Positions 17,831 to 30,700 of a stretch of 64,000 nucleotides of DNA are shown piece after piece. Made by a program: the position numbers and the translations under genes. The notes under the pieces are model-generated. The model saw nothing but the letters and a program-made list of their open reading frames with translations, did not search any database and was not told the DNA's origin. Source of the stretch: Xiphydria camelus (taxonomy: Eukaryota; Arthropoda; Insecta; Hymenoptera; Xiphydriidae); NCBI GenBank assembly GCA_963678675.1, contig OY783198.1, forward strand, positions 24,414,684 through 24,478,683. The letters run 5' to 3'. Numbering within the stretch: position 1 is the first letter of the stretch; each line of letters starts with the position of its first letter.

Positions 17831-19455
17831 ATGGTCGAAAAAATACCACTAACGCAGGCCATTAAATCTATGACTTTGCCAGCGATTGTGGCATTCGGCA
17901 ACCCCTTGTTAGATATTATTGTGGTATTGAACGAAGACGGTCTTTTAAACAAATACGGCCTTAAAATGGATAGTGAGGTTGAACTTCCCGAGGAGACTAT
18001 GCAACAGCTAATAAAGGAACTACCTTCAGAGTTAATGACCACGTTTGACGGTGGAAGTTTAGGGTCGGCATTGCTACCCTAAAATCACAGTAAGACTTTT
18101 AATTTACAAATGTTGATTATACAGTTTGAAAATCGCTATATTACAGTTATATGGTTAGACATTTATTTAGTTTATAATGCAATTGTTACTTTGCTCTTCA
18201 TTCAAGGGTAGTGATGCCGGTCTTAAAAATCTTAGCTGATGTTCTTGCAATACAGATTGATCTCATTGAATCTTTTTCTTTGCAGATTAGAGAAGACCAT
18301 CAGTGCCGGTGGATGTGCACAGAACACATTGAGAATATTACAATGGCTTTACGGGGGTGCAAATGCACCTCACATTGGAATTTTTTGTGGTGGGCTTGGA
18401 AATGACGATCGAGGTACTTTATTGGCGGACTTAGTTTCTGCGGCAGGAATTGACGTGAGGTAAGCCGATTAACGTCCAATTACACATAGCTTATGTTGTA
18501 TGGCATTGATAATAATAGATTGAGTTTTGCAATATTAATTTTTAGGTATGCTATCCATTCTACTCTTCCTACAGGAGTCTGTGTTTCAATGATAAGGGAA
18601 TCTTCACGCAGTCTTGTAGCAAATATAGGAGCTGCTGATATTTACACGCTAAATGATCTGAAGAAAATTAAGTTTTCATTTGATGCGATAAAAATTATTT
18701 ATATCGAAGGATATTTCATAACTCACAGTATCGATGTGGCGAGAGATCTTATAAATTCAATACAGGACAGAAATATTGCCGTGGCATTTAACCTTAGTGG
18801 TGCATATATTTTTGAAGTAAGCTGCTATACGTTTAAAAATTGTACATGCATTATTACATAACAAGACCTTAATATCATTACTTCCTCCCAGAATCATCAT
18901 GAAGCAATTTGCGAAATGGTTGGATTGGCCAGGATTGTATTTGGCAATGCAAGAGAGATGACCGCCCTTGCACAGGCATTAAATCTTAAATTTGAAAATG
19001 TGGTTGACATACCATTTTTGTTAAATAGCTTAAAGAGAGTTACAGTTGATGTTTCGAGTTCATCTAGTAACGACTGGCTAACCGATGAGGGACTCATCAT
19101 TATGACACAGGGTGGTTCTTCTCCTGTAATTGCTGTTTGGGGTAAAGGACAGTCTGTTCAGGTACCTACAATGCTCTTGCCAGAATGATATCTGTAGAAG
19201 AGCATTTTTATGCAGATTGAAGAATTAGAATACATTATAATTCATCTTTTCCAGGTACATCCTGTAGTTCCAGAGTTGCCTGTTGTAGATACAACTGGAG
19301 CTGGTGATTCTCTAGTCGCGGGGGTTTTAGCTGGAATATTGGCTGGATGGGACCCGAAATCTTGTTTGCAGCTGGGATGCAAAGTTGCAAGCTTAATCGT
19401 AACGAGACGTGGCGTTACTTTACCGAATGTCGTTCCATCAGATTTTCTACAATAG
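17831..19455 (+). CDS. ADK: adenosine kinase (PfkB family)
   Basis: Adenosine kinase phosphorylates adenosine to AMP in purine salvage and keeps the methylation cycle running. Five exons: 17831-18030, 18286-18459, 18546-18816, 18892-19161 and 19255-19455. They give 371 residues, in the usual range of 345-365 plus a short extra N terminus. Substrate-site motifs are GNPLLD (residues 23-28) and SAGGCAQNTLRILQWL (from residue 73). The second PfkB signature, VDTTGAGDSLVAG, has the expected catalytic Asp at residue 323. The exon 1 donor at 18031 (GTTAAT) is weak, but it is the only one that restores the family reading LEKTISAGG. An AATAAA signal lies at 19751-19756. The gene is head-to-head with FHIP. 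Confidence 0.88.
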
Positions 19456-20007
19456 CTCGATTTATTTAAAAGTGTCCAGTTGACGTTACAATTTGTCGAG
19501 CTTATACATTCTGAGGCATTCAGTTTACCTATATAACGATAATGTCATCACAATGTAAATTTATAACTTAGTACAAATTTTAAATCAATTATTTTTTTCC
19601 TTTGAAATTTTCTTTTACAAATTGTTTAATGTTATGTTGTTACTAGTAATATATTTTCATCATAAGAAGTTACGGTATACAGAAACTACCTGATTTTTTC
19701 TTTTTACAAATGTAAAAAATGGGGATATATTGTATATATGACTTTTGTTTAATAAAATCATCTAAAACGATCTAAACCAGGTGTTGGTTTTTTATTTACT
19801 CCAAAATGTCTAATGTGTATTAGTACAGATGGCGTCTGCTCTGTATGCACCATACTATAGTAGCTGTTGGTATATATATATATAGTTCTGACCATAGGTG
19901 TGCAAGTGCAAGTGCACCGTAATTTGACACAAACATCCCGTAGATTGTTTTTTTTGCATTTTTCGTGTATTTATGTTTCGGTGTGAATAAACACACCGTT
20001 TTTTAAA
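19456..20007. other. gap between ADK and ZMAT2
   Basis: This contains the ADK 3' end (AATAAA at 19751) and the ZMAT2 5' leader on the same strand. A short TA run is near 19870. Nothing else is seen. Confidence 0.5.
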
Positions 20008-21077
20008 ATGTCGACGGTAAGAAGCGTTGAGCAAATTTTAATATGAATGTCGAACTTTGCACGCGTATGATATTGCAAGGAATGAAAAACATTTTGATTT
20101 AATATAACCTATCATTTGCATCAAACGTTCAATATAACTCCGTAAATTATTATAACGAGTTCTCAAATGAGATGGTCACGTAATTTACATTAGAAATTTT
20201 ATGAATTTCAATTTTAGCGACCAGAGGATCATAGACGAAAATGGAATAGAGAAGAATATGAAAGGATAGCCTTACAACGTCTTCAAGATGAAATTGCGGA
20301 AGAAGAATTGGGAATACCAAAGCAACCAGCTGTTAAGAGAGAATTACTCAAACAGCGTGATTATAAAGTTGACTTAGAATCTAAGCTGGGAAAGAGTGTG
20401 GTCATTAATAAAAACACTCCATCATCTCAGACCGGAGGGTGTGTTTCTTAAAATATCCTTGTAGCGAAAAGATGTAAATGCCTTTCAAATTATACATATT
20501 ATTAATTGCCTTTTTCAGATATTATTGCAATGTATGCGATTGTGTGGTCAAAGATTCTATTAATTTTTTGGATCACATCAATGGAACAAAACGTAAGTAC
20601 TCCATCTTGCATTCGTTTTCCCCTTTAATTACATATTAATAATAAGTAATTTATTTGATAACAAAGATGATTTTGCACACAGACCAGCGTAATCTAGGAA
20701 TGTCTATGAAAATTGAACGTTCAACATTGGATCAAGTTAAAGCTAGATTTGCTGTGAATAAGAAGAAGATGGAGGAGAAAAAGAAAGATTACGATCTAGA
20801 GCAAAGAGTAAAAGAGCTGAAAGAAGAGGTTTGTTAAAAATACATTAAATCTTTACAATTGTAATATCTCGACATTATTTTATGAAAAAGAGACAGTTAA
20901 GGAACATGGAGAAGATATGTATTATTATTTTAGGAGGAGAAAATTAAAGAGTATAGGAAAGAGAAGAGGAAGGACAGGAAACGAAAATTAGAAGAGGCCA
21001 ATGAAGAAGACGCTGGTCCATCAGATGAAATGGCAGCGATCATGGGCTTCTCAGGATTTGGATCCAAAAAGAAATGA
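20008..21077 (+). CDS. ZMAT2: ZMAT2 / Snu23, spliceosomal zinc-finger protein
   Basis: ZMAT2 (yeast Snu23) is a component of the U4/U6.U5 tri-snRNP and the pre-catalytic spliceosome, near the 5' splice site. Five exons: 20008-20016, 20218-20438, 20519-20592, 20683-20828 and 20934-21077. They give 197 residues, matching the human length of about 199. The first coding exon is only nine bases (Met-Ser-Thr). The core is nearly identical to the family: [20 protein letters not shown], then a matrin-type zinc finger with Cys80, Cys83, His96 and His102 ([19 protein letters not shown]), then [20 protein letters not shown]. The tail [16 protein letters not shown] is diagnostic. The charged helix from residue 130 to 180 is typical. 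Confidence 0.96.
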
Positions 21078-22047
21078 TTTGCTGTAAATGAAATTTTAGG
21101 TAATAGACTATACATATTTTTTAAGGAATTGAATCGCGCTCTCATACAAGGCTCTTCTGCATGGAAGCTGAAGGGTTATTTCAATGGACGAAGGGTGGGC
21201 GTATAGTTTACCACTGAATTGTGAAAAAAAAAACAATTTCACAAAGTGAAAATGTATACTTAAAAGGATCATTATATAGAAAAGATCATCAATTTAAAGA
21301 TTGAAATGGATGATTGGTACGTGTATCATTGGCATTATATACATAGGATATAATATAGTAGAGATATTCTACAAGTTTCAGCTGTTTATTCAAATTGACG
21401 TATATGAATGAGAGACATGAATTTTACACAGTTTTCTATATTAATAGCACTTTCTCACTTTCATATACATTTTGAAACAATCCTATTAAGTATTACCTTT
21501 TTTTGTGAATTATAATAATTCACCAATTTCTAGCGTCTAAATGATGGAAATAAAGTTAGAACGTTTTGAAGCGCCGTGTACGCGAGTTTGAAACAAATTT
21601 CTCTGTGTAATTAGTATCCAAATAATGTAGTACAACACTCTTACAATGTAGTAACATTTATTTAGAATTTTACTAAAAAAACAGGTTCTGTTGATATAAA
21701 AATTCGTTATTTTGTAATTCATAATATGAGATGAAGGATGATCATATGATTTATTTTGAAATAAAATGTTTTATTTTATACGTGAATTTTCATATTATTA
21801 GTTAAAGAAATAAATACTATGTGCACATAAATGCTTTAGGAAAATTGGACAGAATTAATTATTTATAGAGTATAAGAATGAACAATTATTAAAATTTCCA
21901 TCGGAAATTGTAACTTATACCTATACCTACGCCTTTTTTTTTTAAATATAGATGTTTCTTATCTATTATCTTATGCTATTACATTGATGATAATAAAAAA
22001 ATAGTACATTTTTAACCAGTTCTTAGTATTTTAGGATTAATATTCAT
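21078..22047. other. convergent 3' region of ZMAT2 and the orphan gene
   Basis: This is AT-rich and non-coding. AATAAA on the plus strand at 21760-21765 and on the minus strand at 21770-21775 lie almost back to back. A CCTATA-type hexamer pair is near 21920. Confidence 0.5.
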
Positions 22048-25021
22048 TTACCATATGTTTGATGACAGTAGAGTATTAATCTGTTTTTTTATGTCACGGC
22101 GCCGTATAGTATTCGGGTTCGTCAAATGTTGTAATCCCTTTGTTACATTTTTAATAAATGGCATTGGCATTAGTTCACTTTTCATGTATGCCTGATCGAA
22201 CTCGCTACAGTAATTTGATAGTAGCTTCGCAGAATCTTTAATATTGTGATACTTTTCTTCGAATTCATTGAAACTTTCATAACTTTTGTTGAAATTTGAA
22301 GGAAAATTTCTCTCACAATCGAGTGCATCACTGGATGATAACGTGGATGGAGATGAGAAATACTTATTGAAAGAGGTAGTTCTATTTAAGTGGATTCTAT
22401 TCATTTCAGGAAGTAGCAACGAAGTTCTTTTGTAAGAATCAGTTGGGCTTAGAAACTTCTTTCCGAAATTTGTATTATTTTCGCTACCTTTTGTCATATA
22501 TCGGTCGCCTTTACTCTTTAATCTCAACTTAGGAGTGTCTCTATTTTCATGATTGATAGGAATGGAAGAAGATGTAGCGGACGCGTATGAATCTCGGCTC
22601 GTATTCGGTGGAGAAATTGCAACTGAGCTCCATTTATGAATGTTTTTGAAGATGTTCAATTCATTAAATCGAGTTTCGCTTGATATTTTATTATCGAAAT
22701 TTTCTGCCTCATTTAACGTATTCCTACTCGAAAAGGCATACTCACAAATTTTCTTTTTCAGTTCTAAGTCGTGTACGTCGGTGGCCACGCAATTGGTAGG
22801 CACGAAAGAAGCATTTAGATACCTTTGGTCGATGTTTAAATTGTAAAGATTATTATCACATGAATCAGCCGTTACATTCACAGATGGATTTTCAACTGTA
22901 GGCAGTTCATCAACATTTTTAATCGCATTTAATTCGTTAATATTGATACTATCGTTACTTTCGGGATTTAATTCGAACATATCCGGCGAATTGCTCGAAG
23001 CCTCAGTCATATCCATGTCTTTTAAGGAAAAGGAGGTATCGAATGAACGAGTTTGCAAACTTTTTATCGTGTTTAGCGATGACGACGTACTTTTACGCGG
23101 AAAAATGTATTTATCATCTTCATTTTTCAATCCAAATTCAGAAGTATTCTTACAATCGACACAAGGAAAGGAAGAAGAAAATAAGTATATGTCCTTATTA
23201 TCGAAACTATCGTCATAACTCTCATTGTACGAGTTACCTCTTACTTTCGGAGGTGAAAATTCTACCGAATACGATTCATTCAAGTGTTCCATCTCCTCCA
23301 GTTCATTAAGACTGAGACTAACGTGACTTCCGAAACTTGTTTCGAACAGTTCCGACGAACTTGACGCCTCTGAAGTTTCGATTTTCATTGACAGCGAAGG
23401 GGTGTCAAATAAGTTCGACAATTTCAAACGCTCGTTGAGAGAGGGATTACAAGTTTCCATCGAAAAGATGCTTTGATTGTTTGTTGGAAACCGAATGCCT
23501 TGTCTTACTAACGGAAATATGGGAGGTCGAGCTATGCTTCCAAATTCAAACGCCTCGAAATTGAATTCTTCGGGAGAATCCTCTAAAGAATACCTCCAGG
23601 GCATTTCCTCCACCGAAAACTGCTTTCTCCTAGGAGTAACTTCCGCGGTTTTTTTCGCATCCGGTAGCGCATTGTCTTTCTTTTTCTTTTCATACATTTC
23701 GCTGGACTTGCTCAACGATCGTTTCTTACTATTAAAGTAACAACGTTCTGAATACGGCGTTAAGTTTGAATCATGCTTCATACGTTGTAGGCTTGACTGT
23801 GGGGTCGTTTCAGTATCATCTTTTTTTCCGCGTTCTTCCGTTTCCGACGAACAGTACGACTTCTCTTCCGATTTGTCGTTTCCTACAGGAGTAAATAAGC
23901 AATCTATTTTCTCACTTTCCTCCGCCAATATTTCCCTTTTTACATTTAATTTCTTCCTCTCATCTGCCTCATGGACGGGTGACCACTGCATTTCCCTCAC
24001 AAGATCTTTATCGGTCTCCCTACCCCTCGATTTCGGATTTGCAGTAGACTCGTGATCGTGTGATCGTTTCAAGTTTATTTTCGAATCTCTAACTGCAGTG
24101 TGAATTCGGGGACTCTTTAAATACATGTCGCTTATGATTATCGGCTTGTTACTCTTCGAATGTTGATTTTCTCGAATGTTCTTTTCCACCGTTACCTTCT
24201 CTTTTCTCACTGTATTACCAGTCGGAAAGTGAGTAAGTCTATTTGATACTACGTACGAGCAGTAGTTGTTTTTAACTAACGGTTTTCGATGTACGGATTC
24301 CTTTGACTCTTTTCCACCCGAATAGTTTATATCGACGTCGTTAGAATTCGATGAAAATGGAAAGCTCTCGCTCATGCTAATATCGCGATCGACGAATTGA
24401 TGTTTCAACTTTTCCCGTAAGCCTTGGTCTTCGTCGATTTTTTGCTCGTAGTTTCCACACCCGTGGTATGTTTTTGTACGATTTTCACGAAGCTTCAGTG
24501 CGCCTTGTCTGCGAGAGACAAAAAATTTGTCCGATGAGAACCATTATTTGCATATTACGCGTAAAAAAATGTAGATAACTCGAACGTTTGACAAAAGTAG
24601 ATCGTTCGCGATCATTAATTTATATTTATCGATCGCCGATATTAATATCGAAGCCTTAATCTACGCTAGCGTAACCCGTCGTTCATTTTTCTGGCGAAAA
24701 ATTGTTTTCCCCAAAGTTTTTTACAGAAATTTACCTCGTAATTCCTCCCATAACGGTGGAAATACCGAACTTCTTGTAAGCCTTTCCTCTAATTTGCTTT
24801 TCGGTTAAAAAGGGATACTTTATTTTCAGAATGGCTATCTCTCTTTCGATTATTCGACCCCAGCTATTCCCAGTTGAAGCACGCGTAAAAATCTTCGCAT
24901 ACCATTTTTCGATGATATCAATTGAACCTCCACATTCCTCTACATCTTCGTTGCAAGATTTTAACGCGATCGTACATTGCAATTGTTTTTCGTCGTTTGA
25001 CAATATTCCGTCATCGTACAT
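22048..25021 (-). CDS. uncharacterised Ser/Asn-rich protein, about 915 residues
   Basis: Two coding exons are supported: 25021-24735 (95 codons plus two bases) and 24508-22048 (820 codons with stop). The donor ACGAG/GTAAAT and acceptor CGCAG/A keep the frame. The N-terminal exon looks folded and contains IIEKWYAKIFTRASTGNSWG followed by LTEKQIRGKAYKKFG, which faintly recalls a Myb/SANT-like helix pattern. The rest is low complexity, rich in Ser, Asn, Lys and acidic residues, with SP/TP sites that suggest phosphorylation. The last residues are basic (IRRRDIKKQINTLLSS). I recognise no family. The first in-frame Met is at 25021, but the frame is open further up to about 25075 without an ATG, so an earlier exon is possible. 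The long uninterrupted frame argues that it is real. Confidence 0.7.
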
Positions 25022-25075
25022 TTTAATAAGCTGGATTTTTTGGTCGACGAGGAGTACGAATCTCAATATAAACAA

Positions 25076-26580
25076 AGCAAATGCCTGCTACTTATTGCTT
25101 CGAGATCGTCTGATTTCCTCGGACACCTTTTTGTTTCGCGGGGATCGCGTTCGCATTTTCGGCAGAACGGGTTATACGCGCGAGAAATGAGAAGCAGAAA
25201 AACTTACTCGATTCGTTGGCTTTTAATCTTCAAGCGATAAATATGACTGCTTTCATCTGCGTTTGCTTTCTCTTCGAAAAATGAAATGCATCAGGGAAGC
25301 TATCGATATTTGGCAAAAGCTGTCGCTCGCGGACGTACTTTAAATCAGCGCCACCACGCGGAATGCGCTTGAACTATATTTAAATTTCAAATGATTCCAG
25401 TCATTTTTCCCGGGCAAGGCACTTCTTTTCAGCCGTTAAAATTTCTTAGATAAGGTTGGATTACATTTCTGACTGCGAAGAAGTTCGCGAAAGGGTTTCG
25501 TCTGAAAATAGCATGTACGAAATATTAGCTCTAGTGGAAGATTTAAGATAGGACATTACTTTATTGACCGTGCGTATCGTCGTATTACATTTGCAATGAT
25601 TACACTGACGCAATGAACTATACATTGCAGAGATACAGGATACTCCGAAACAGAGATATATAAATAAACGGAGAACGTTTCCCATACTTTCTCCAAATAT
25701 TAACAAGTAATTTCCGACAGACGCACAAATACTTCTGCCAGACACGCACTAGGAGAGTGATGAGTGGTCACGCAAACGAAACGGTATGCTCCGTGTAACT
25801 TGCACGCTCACCTATCGCGCATGCACGCACCGCTAATCCAAGAATTGATATAATTATCGCGTTTCAGCTAATCACTTAATAGTACCATTTACGTATCAAT
25901 ATGTTCTGAATTAATACCGCATACGTTTAATTTATTCAGAGGATGACGTTTGTGATAATATGTTGCAGGAGACTGTAAACTGTCTACCGCGTCAAGTCGA
26001 ACATATGACCGCAAGTGCATACTAATGATTTTTTTTCCGAATCTAATTTTCCCTGTTAATTTTTAGGGCTCATACAGTCGTCGATATTTATTCGAACGTC
26101 ATGTTTGAACAGTATCAATGGGGTTGAACTCAAGTTGAACGTGACACGTGTACGAAAAGTTCTCAGTAAACTTAAGTACTATACCATGTGAGGCTAAACT
26201 TACTCGCCAGGAAAGAAACTTGAATCACTATTATTTCATTACCTATAAGCTTTTGGCTCATATTTGTAGAATACTTTTTTGAAGATTACGTTTTTATCTA
26301 CAATAATGAAATAATAATGATTGAAGTTTCTTTCCTGGCAAGTAAATTTAGCCTCACACGTTAGATTCACGTAAGTTACAATGTTCCAAGGTTAAGGTGC
26401 GTCTTTTAGCTTTGTTGAAAGTTAGCAAAATTTACTAAAATTAGTAGGCTCGTAATATCTCCGTCTTCTTACTTCTATCCACTGAAATACATCTTAATCA
26501 GTCCTATTTTATTATTTACGTATCCTGATCATCAACTGAAAAATTCCCACGAGCTATTTTCAAAATCCCCATAATTTAAA
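25076..26580. other. gap upstream of the orphan gene
   Basis: This is mixed-composition DNA probably holding the 5' end of the orphan minus-strand gene. Small open frames here (for example minus 25745-25461) have no support from motifs or splice context. A family A transposon lies at 26187-26358. Confidence 0.4.
26187..26358. mobile_element. MITE family A, copy 1
   Basis: Terminal inverted repeats TGAGGCTAAACTTACTCGCC at the left and its near complement ending TTTAGCCTCA at the right continue through CAGGAAAGAAACTT on both sides. The centre contains paired ATTATTTCATTA and AATGAAATAATAAT. It is about 170 bases long and has no coding capacity. Copies recur at 36.9, 43.8 and 48.3 kb. Confidence 0.75.
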
Positions 26581-26887
26581 GACACCCCTCAAAGACATCC
26601 CTTCGCTGCGCAAGCGCGCGCGACTGGATAACACCTACACTCGCAATACAACTTTCGAGCCAACGTCACTTTCAACGAAGCGGTCATCGCAGCACGCGGA
26701 ACGGTAGAGCGGGTGCGTCGAGCTCGAACTATCGTCTTCCGATCGCCCACGCGGGAAAGAGGAGAAAGAAGTAAGAAGGGGAATTCGAAATCGGAATCGA
26801 CACACGGAACGAAAGTGTTGTCCGCGTCGTTGAGGCTACGAGTATAAGCGCTCCGCTCGGCAACCTCTCTTCCCTCCAGAGATTTCC

Positions 26888-26914
26888 CTCTCTCTCTCTC
26901 TCTCTCTCTCTCTC
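26888..26914. repeat. (CT)n microsatellite upstream of otopetrin exon 1
   Basis: An uninterrupted CT run of 27 bases lies 0.8 kb upstream of the first otopetrin coding exon. On the other strand it reads GAGAGA, the usual binding motif of insect GAGA factors, so a promoter role is possible. Confidence 0.8.
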
Positions 26915-27542
26915 CCCCGCTCTCCCTTCCACTACCTCTTTCCCTCTTTCTCTCGTTGCTTCTATCGGATAGAATGGATCGAGGAAGATCGAGCCAAAGT
27001 CTCTGCGGCGTCCGCAAACGCCTTCTATGCTCCATGCCGTCGTGCCTAGGCTAGGGTCGCGAGTATTCGCCTCGTCTCGGTATAGTCGAGTCGCGGTCCA
27101 ACGTCGCGATCATCCGGATCCACGGCCGCTTCGCTCCATCCCTTCGGTACGAGTATTCGCGTTTTTCTCGCATCTCCTTTTCCGGTACCACCGAACCGAA
27201 CGCCGCGACGCGGAAGAAAGCGTCGGGGTGCGCGCTTGAGAGTGGACAAAAATTCTGCCGCGATAAAAAAAGAGGAAACGTGTACATTTTAAAACGAGTT
27301 CCGGATTAGATCTACCGCGAGTAACTGACGGTCGGTTAAAATGAAAACTCGGCTGTGATGGGAAATTCGCATCCGCGTTGACTCTCACCGATGACATTGA
27401 CGGGTAAACTTAAATGCAACGCCTGGGGTGTGTTAAAGGTGTGTCGGAAGTACACAAGCTCGTGAGAAGTGCGCGGTTTGATTTTATTTAATTTCACGCC
27501 AATAATCATTCCGCGACGTGAGTGTTTCGTACAGCCATTCAA

Positions 27543-27558
27543 AATGCTCGAAGAGTAA
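27543..27558 (+). promoter_or_regulatory. possible upstream ORF in the otopetrin leader
   Basis: ATGCTCGAAGAGTAA at 27544 encodes four residues and a stop, 150 bases before the main ATG at 27709. If the leader starts upstream of it, this uORF could damp translation. The same bases also contain a GTAAGT donor, so it could instead be the end of a leader exon. Confidence 0.3.
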
Positions 27559-27708
27559 GTAATACAATTCCGCGTCGATAAGTTTTTCCGCGCGAATGAA
27601 AGAGGTCGTATCGAGAATTTTCGTCGCGCGCATTTTTGGTGTGTGATTCAACGAATCCGTCCACGCGTTCTTCCCTGACCATCGAGCAGAGATCTCTGAA
27701 ATTTTACC

Positions 27709-30700
27709 ATGCCGAGAACGAAGCTTCAGCCCATCCAGGAGCAGAATTCCATGAAATCGGGTAAGCGATTTATCGGGCTACACTATAATAGGGTATAACT
27801 GGTATTTTCACAGCACCGCGCGGTGTAGCTCACAGTTTTCCATTTCCGCGAAAGTGAAAACAATCGCGGGCGATCGTAGATGCCCTTGATTCGCGCGTGA
27901 AGCGCGGTCGCGAAGGGAATTTTTCTTTTCGCCGGAACGATCTTCTCCCGCGGGGAAGATCGCTCGTGCGTGGATGAACGGGTCGTTTGGACCGCAGCAG
28001 AGAGAGAGAGAAAGACGTACGGAACTAAATCGGTCGAGACGATCGAGCGTCGATCGAAACGATTGGATTCACTTTCTCGAAAATAGTTATTCAAATTGGC
28101 TGACCGCGAATTCGTCCTCAGTCTCGTCAATTCTTCTTCTTCTAATTCTTCTTCTTCTTCTTCTTTCTCTTCTTCTTAATAATTTGGCATTTGCGTAACC
28201 CGAGGGCTGGTTGCCAAACGGCCATAAACGAATTTGTAGAAACGGCCAATGAAAGAGTTTAATCGATACTCTCTCTCTCTCTCTTAACCTGAATCAGTAA
28301 AAATAACTGAGAATCAGTGTATAGGTATAGGCGTTGATTTAGATGAAGAAAGTAGATTCCATCGATCGACAGCAATGCGCGTTGATCGACGGACGACGAT
28401 CGCAGACGCGAACATTGATATTATTTTTGAACGCGAAGAACCCATCCCAGGGAAAAGGTCTTAGTTGAATACGAACCTATAATAGAAAAATGTATTCGAG
28501 ATGAACAGGAATTTATTCGCATTCAACAAAAGTCCATCAGAATTATAATAGATAAATATTCTATTAGGTTCATATTCGATTAAAAAGATATGCAAAATAT
28601 TTATTCACACTTCAAATAGACTTGCGTTCGATGTGAATAAATTCCTATTTATCTGAAATAAATATTTTTTATCAGGTTCGCGCATTCAACTAGACCTTTT
28701 CCCTCGGTGCACCTCGAAAAGATTCCACGCGGTACAAGCGTAACCATCGCCGTGCCGTATCGACGTCGCTACCCAAAAAATACGTGCCTCTCGCGCGAAG
28801 AGGTCCGTAAACAGAGAATCCAGTCTAGGAAACGAGGGAACTGGTTTTCAGCCGAGCTCCGAGCGTCCCGCGGGAAAGCTGCTTCGCCGCGAAATCAGTT
28901 TAGAGCTGGTCGCGCGACGATATTCCTACCGCATTTCTCGTACGCGATATCGAGAGATCTCGAGTTTGATCCGTATCGCGCGCTCCTCTCTTTACTCGCG
29001 GAGAAACTCGTTTAGCGCGCGACGTCTTCCTCTAACTACTCGCGAAGTCCCGACGTTTGCATGGAGAGAGCTCGAGGAACTCGCGTCGGTCATCTCGACG
29101 GAGGACAGGACAAAGGCATTAAGCCGCGAAGTTTATCCACTTCCCCGCGTCTCTATTTGCCTCGTACCGCGTAAGTACACCTCTTGCGCGCGCTCCTGGA
29201 ACGTTGTCTCAAAAAAAATGTTCTCCTCCGATGAGCGAGCGGCCGGTCAGAGTAGGTCTCGCGCTACCGGGTCGACGTGGACTTTTTACGAGGATCGTAA
29301 ATCCTACTTAACTCGAATTAAGCACTTTTGATTTAGAGCGAAGAAGTTTATCCTGCTCCAATCTCTCTTCGTAAAACATACGCCGTTACCCCTTCGACGC
29401 TCGCTTCGCCTCGCCCTCCCTCTCGCGGCGCGAAAGCGCGGCTCGACGTGCGCTTCTTTCGGTTAATTTGATAATCTTCGCGAGGCTTCTCTCGCATCGA
29501 TCTCCGAGAATAATTTATCGCGAAACGAGGCGCACCTGGGCAGGGGCTCGCTTGACTTCCGACTGCACACGCTCATTTCTTGTCGCGTAAAGCCGTACGG
29601 GAAAACAAGTGTGATTTACGTTCAGTGATGTACAAATATATGGGCGTTTCGTACTTGTGTACATACACCGGGGAGAGGCGTATCTTGAGTATGAAGAGAT
29701 AATTGGCACCTTCGCGTCTTCCGTTTCCACTACCAAACTACGCGCCTTCCGCATGGAGACTCGCGCAACAGGTGCGCGCACGTGCCTTTTACACGCCGTT
29801 TCGTAGAATCGATGTGCTTTTCGAGAAAACGCCTCTGAGCGCGTTTTAGAAATGAAGAAATCGACATCGAGACGCGTCTCTGTTTCAAAAAAACGACAAG
29901 CGAGAGACCGGTTGGAGTGGTGCCGAGTTTCTTTTCACGAGCAGATACATTCCTTCACCTGTTCAATCTTTTTTTCAACGGTGGTTAGGATCAGAGTAAT
30001 CGATCATAAAATTTCTACTCTCTCTAAATGAGATTTTTTCTATCAAAATGTTCAATTTTTTCCGCACTGCATCGAAGGTCCGATTTTTTCCTGACCGCGA
30101 ACACAGAAATTCCTTACGGATTTTCATACAGGCGACTCCCAGGCGGAAAATTCTATATATTTTCCATGTATACAGTCCATATGTGATTTGGGTCATATAT
30201 GGATTACATACGATTTCTATATTAATCATATAAGGACTATATAGATTTTTGAATTATTGTATAATCCATATACATATAGTCTGTACGTGGCTAATATAGA
30301 AATCATATATAATCCATATTTATATGACCAAAATCACATATGGATCATATAGAGCTTTTTCGACTGGGCTAACGTATTTGAATACGTTATCTTAATTTAC
30401 ATCAATCCTATACGATCAAAGGATCCCGTTAATACCGTACCCATTCAAATAGGAGTTGGAGTCCGCCTCGAGTCGAGCCAGAGTCATTTCGAAACGCGTA
30501 CCACAATTACAAATATGTTTCTTCCGGACGCTCGTAAAAACGCTTCGCGTACGCTATTCTTCAGAGCTCCTTCCGGGATTGACTTCCACCTCTTCCGGAC
30601 TTCACATGCGCGTTCCACCGAGTTTCATACGTCATCCGTCCGTCGCGGCGTATAGTTCGGGGTCTCTCATAATTCATGATAAAAAATGCCGGGAGAAAGT

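Noticed and set aside
27544..27555. ATG with a GTAAGT donor as an alternative first coding exon of otopetrin.
   Set aside because: Its phase (two bases) gives a stop within four codons at the 54127 exon, so only a uORF or leader exon remains possible.
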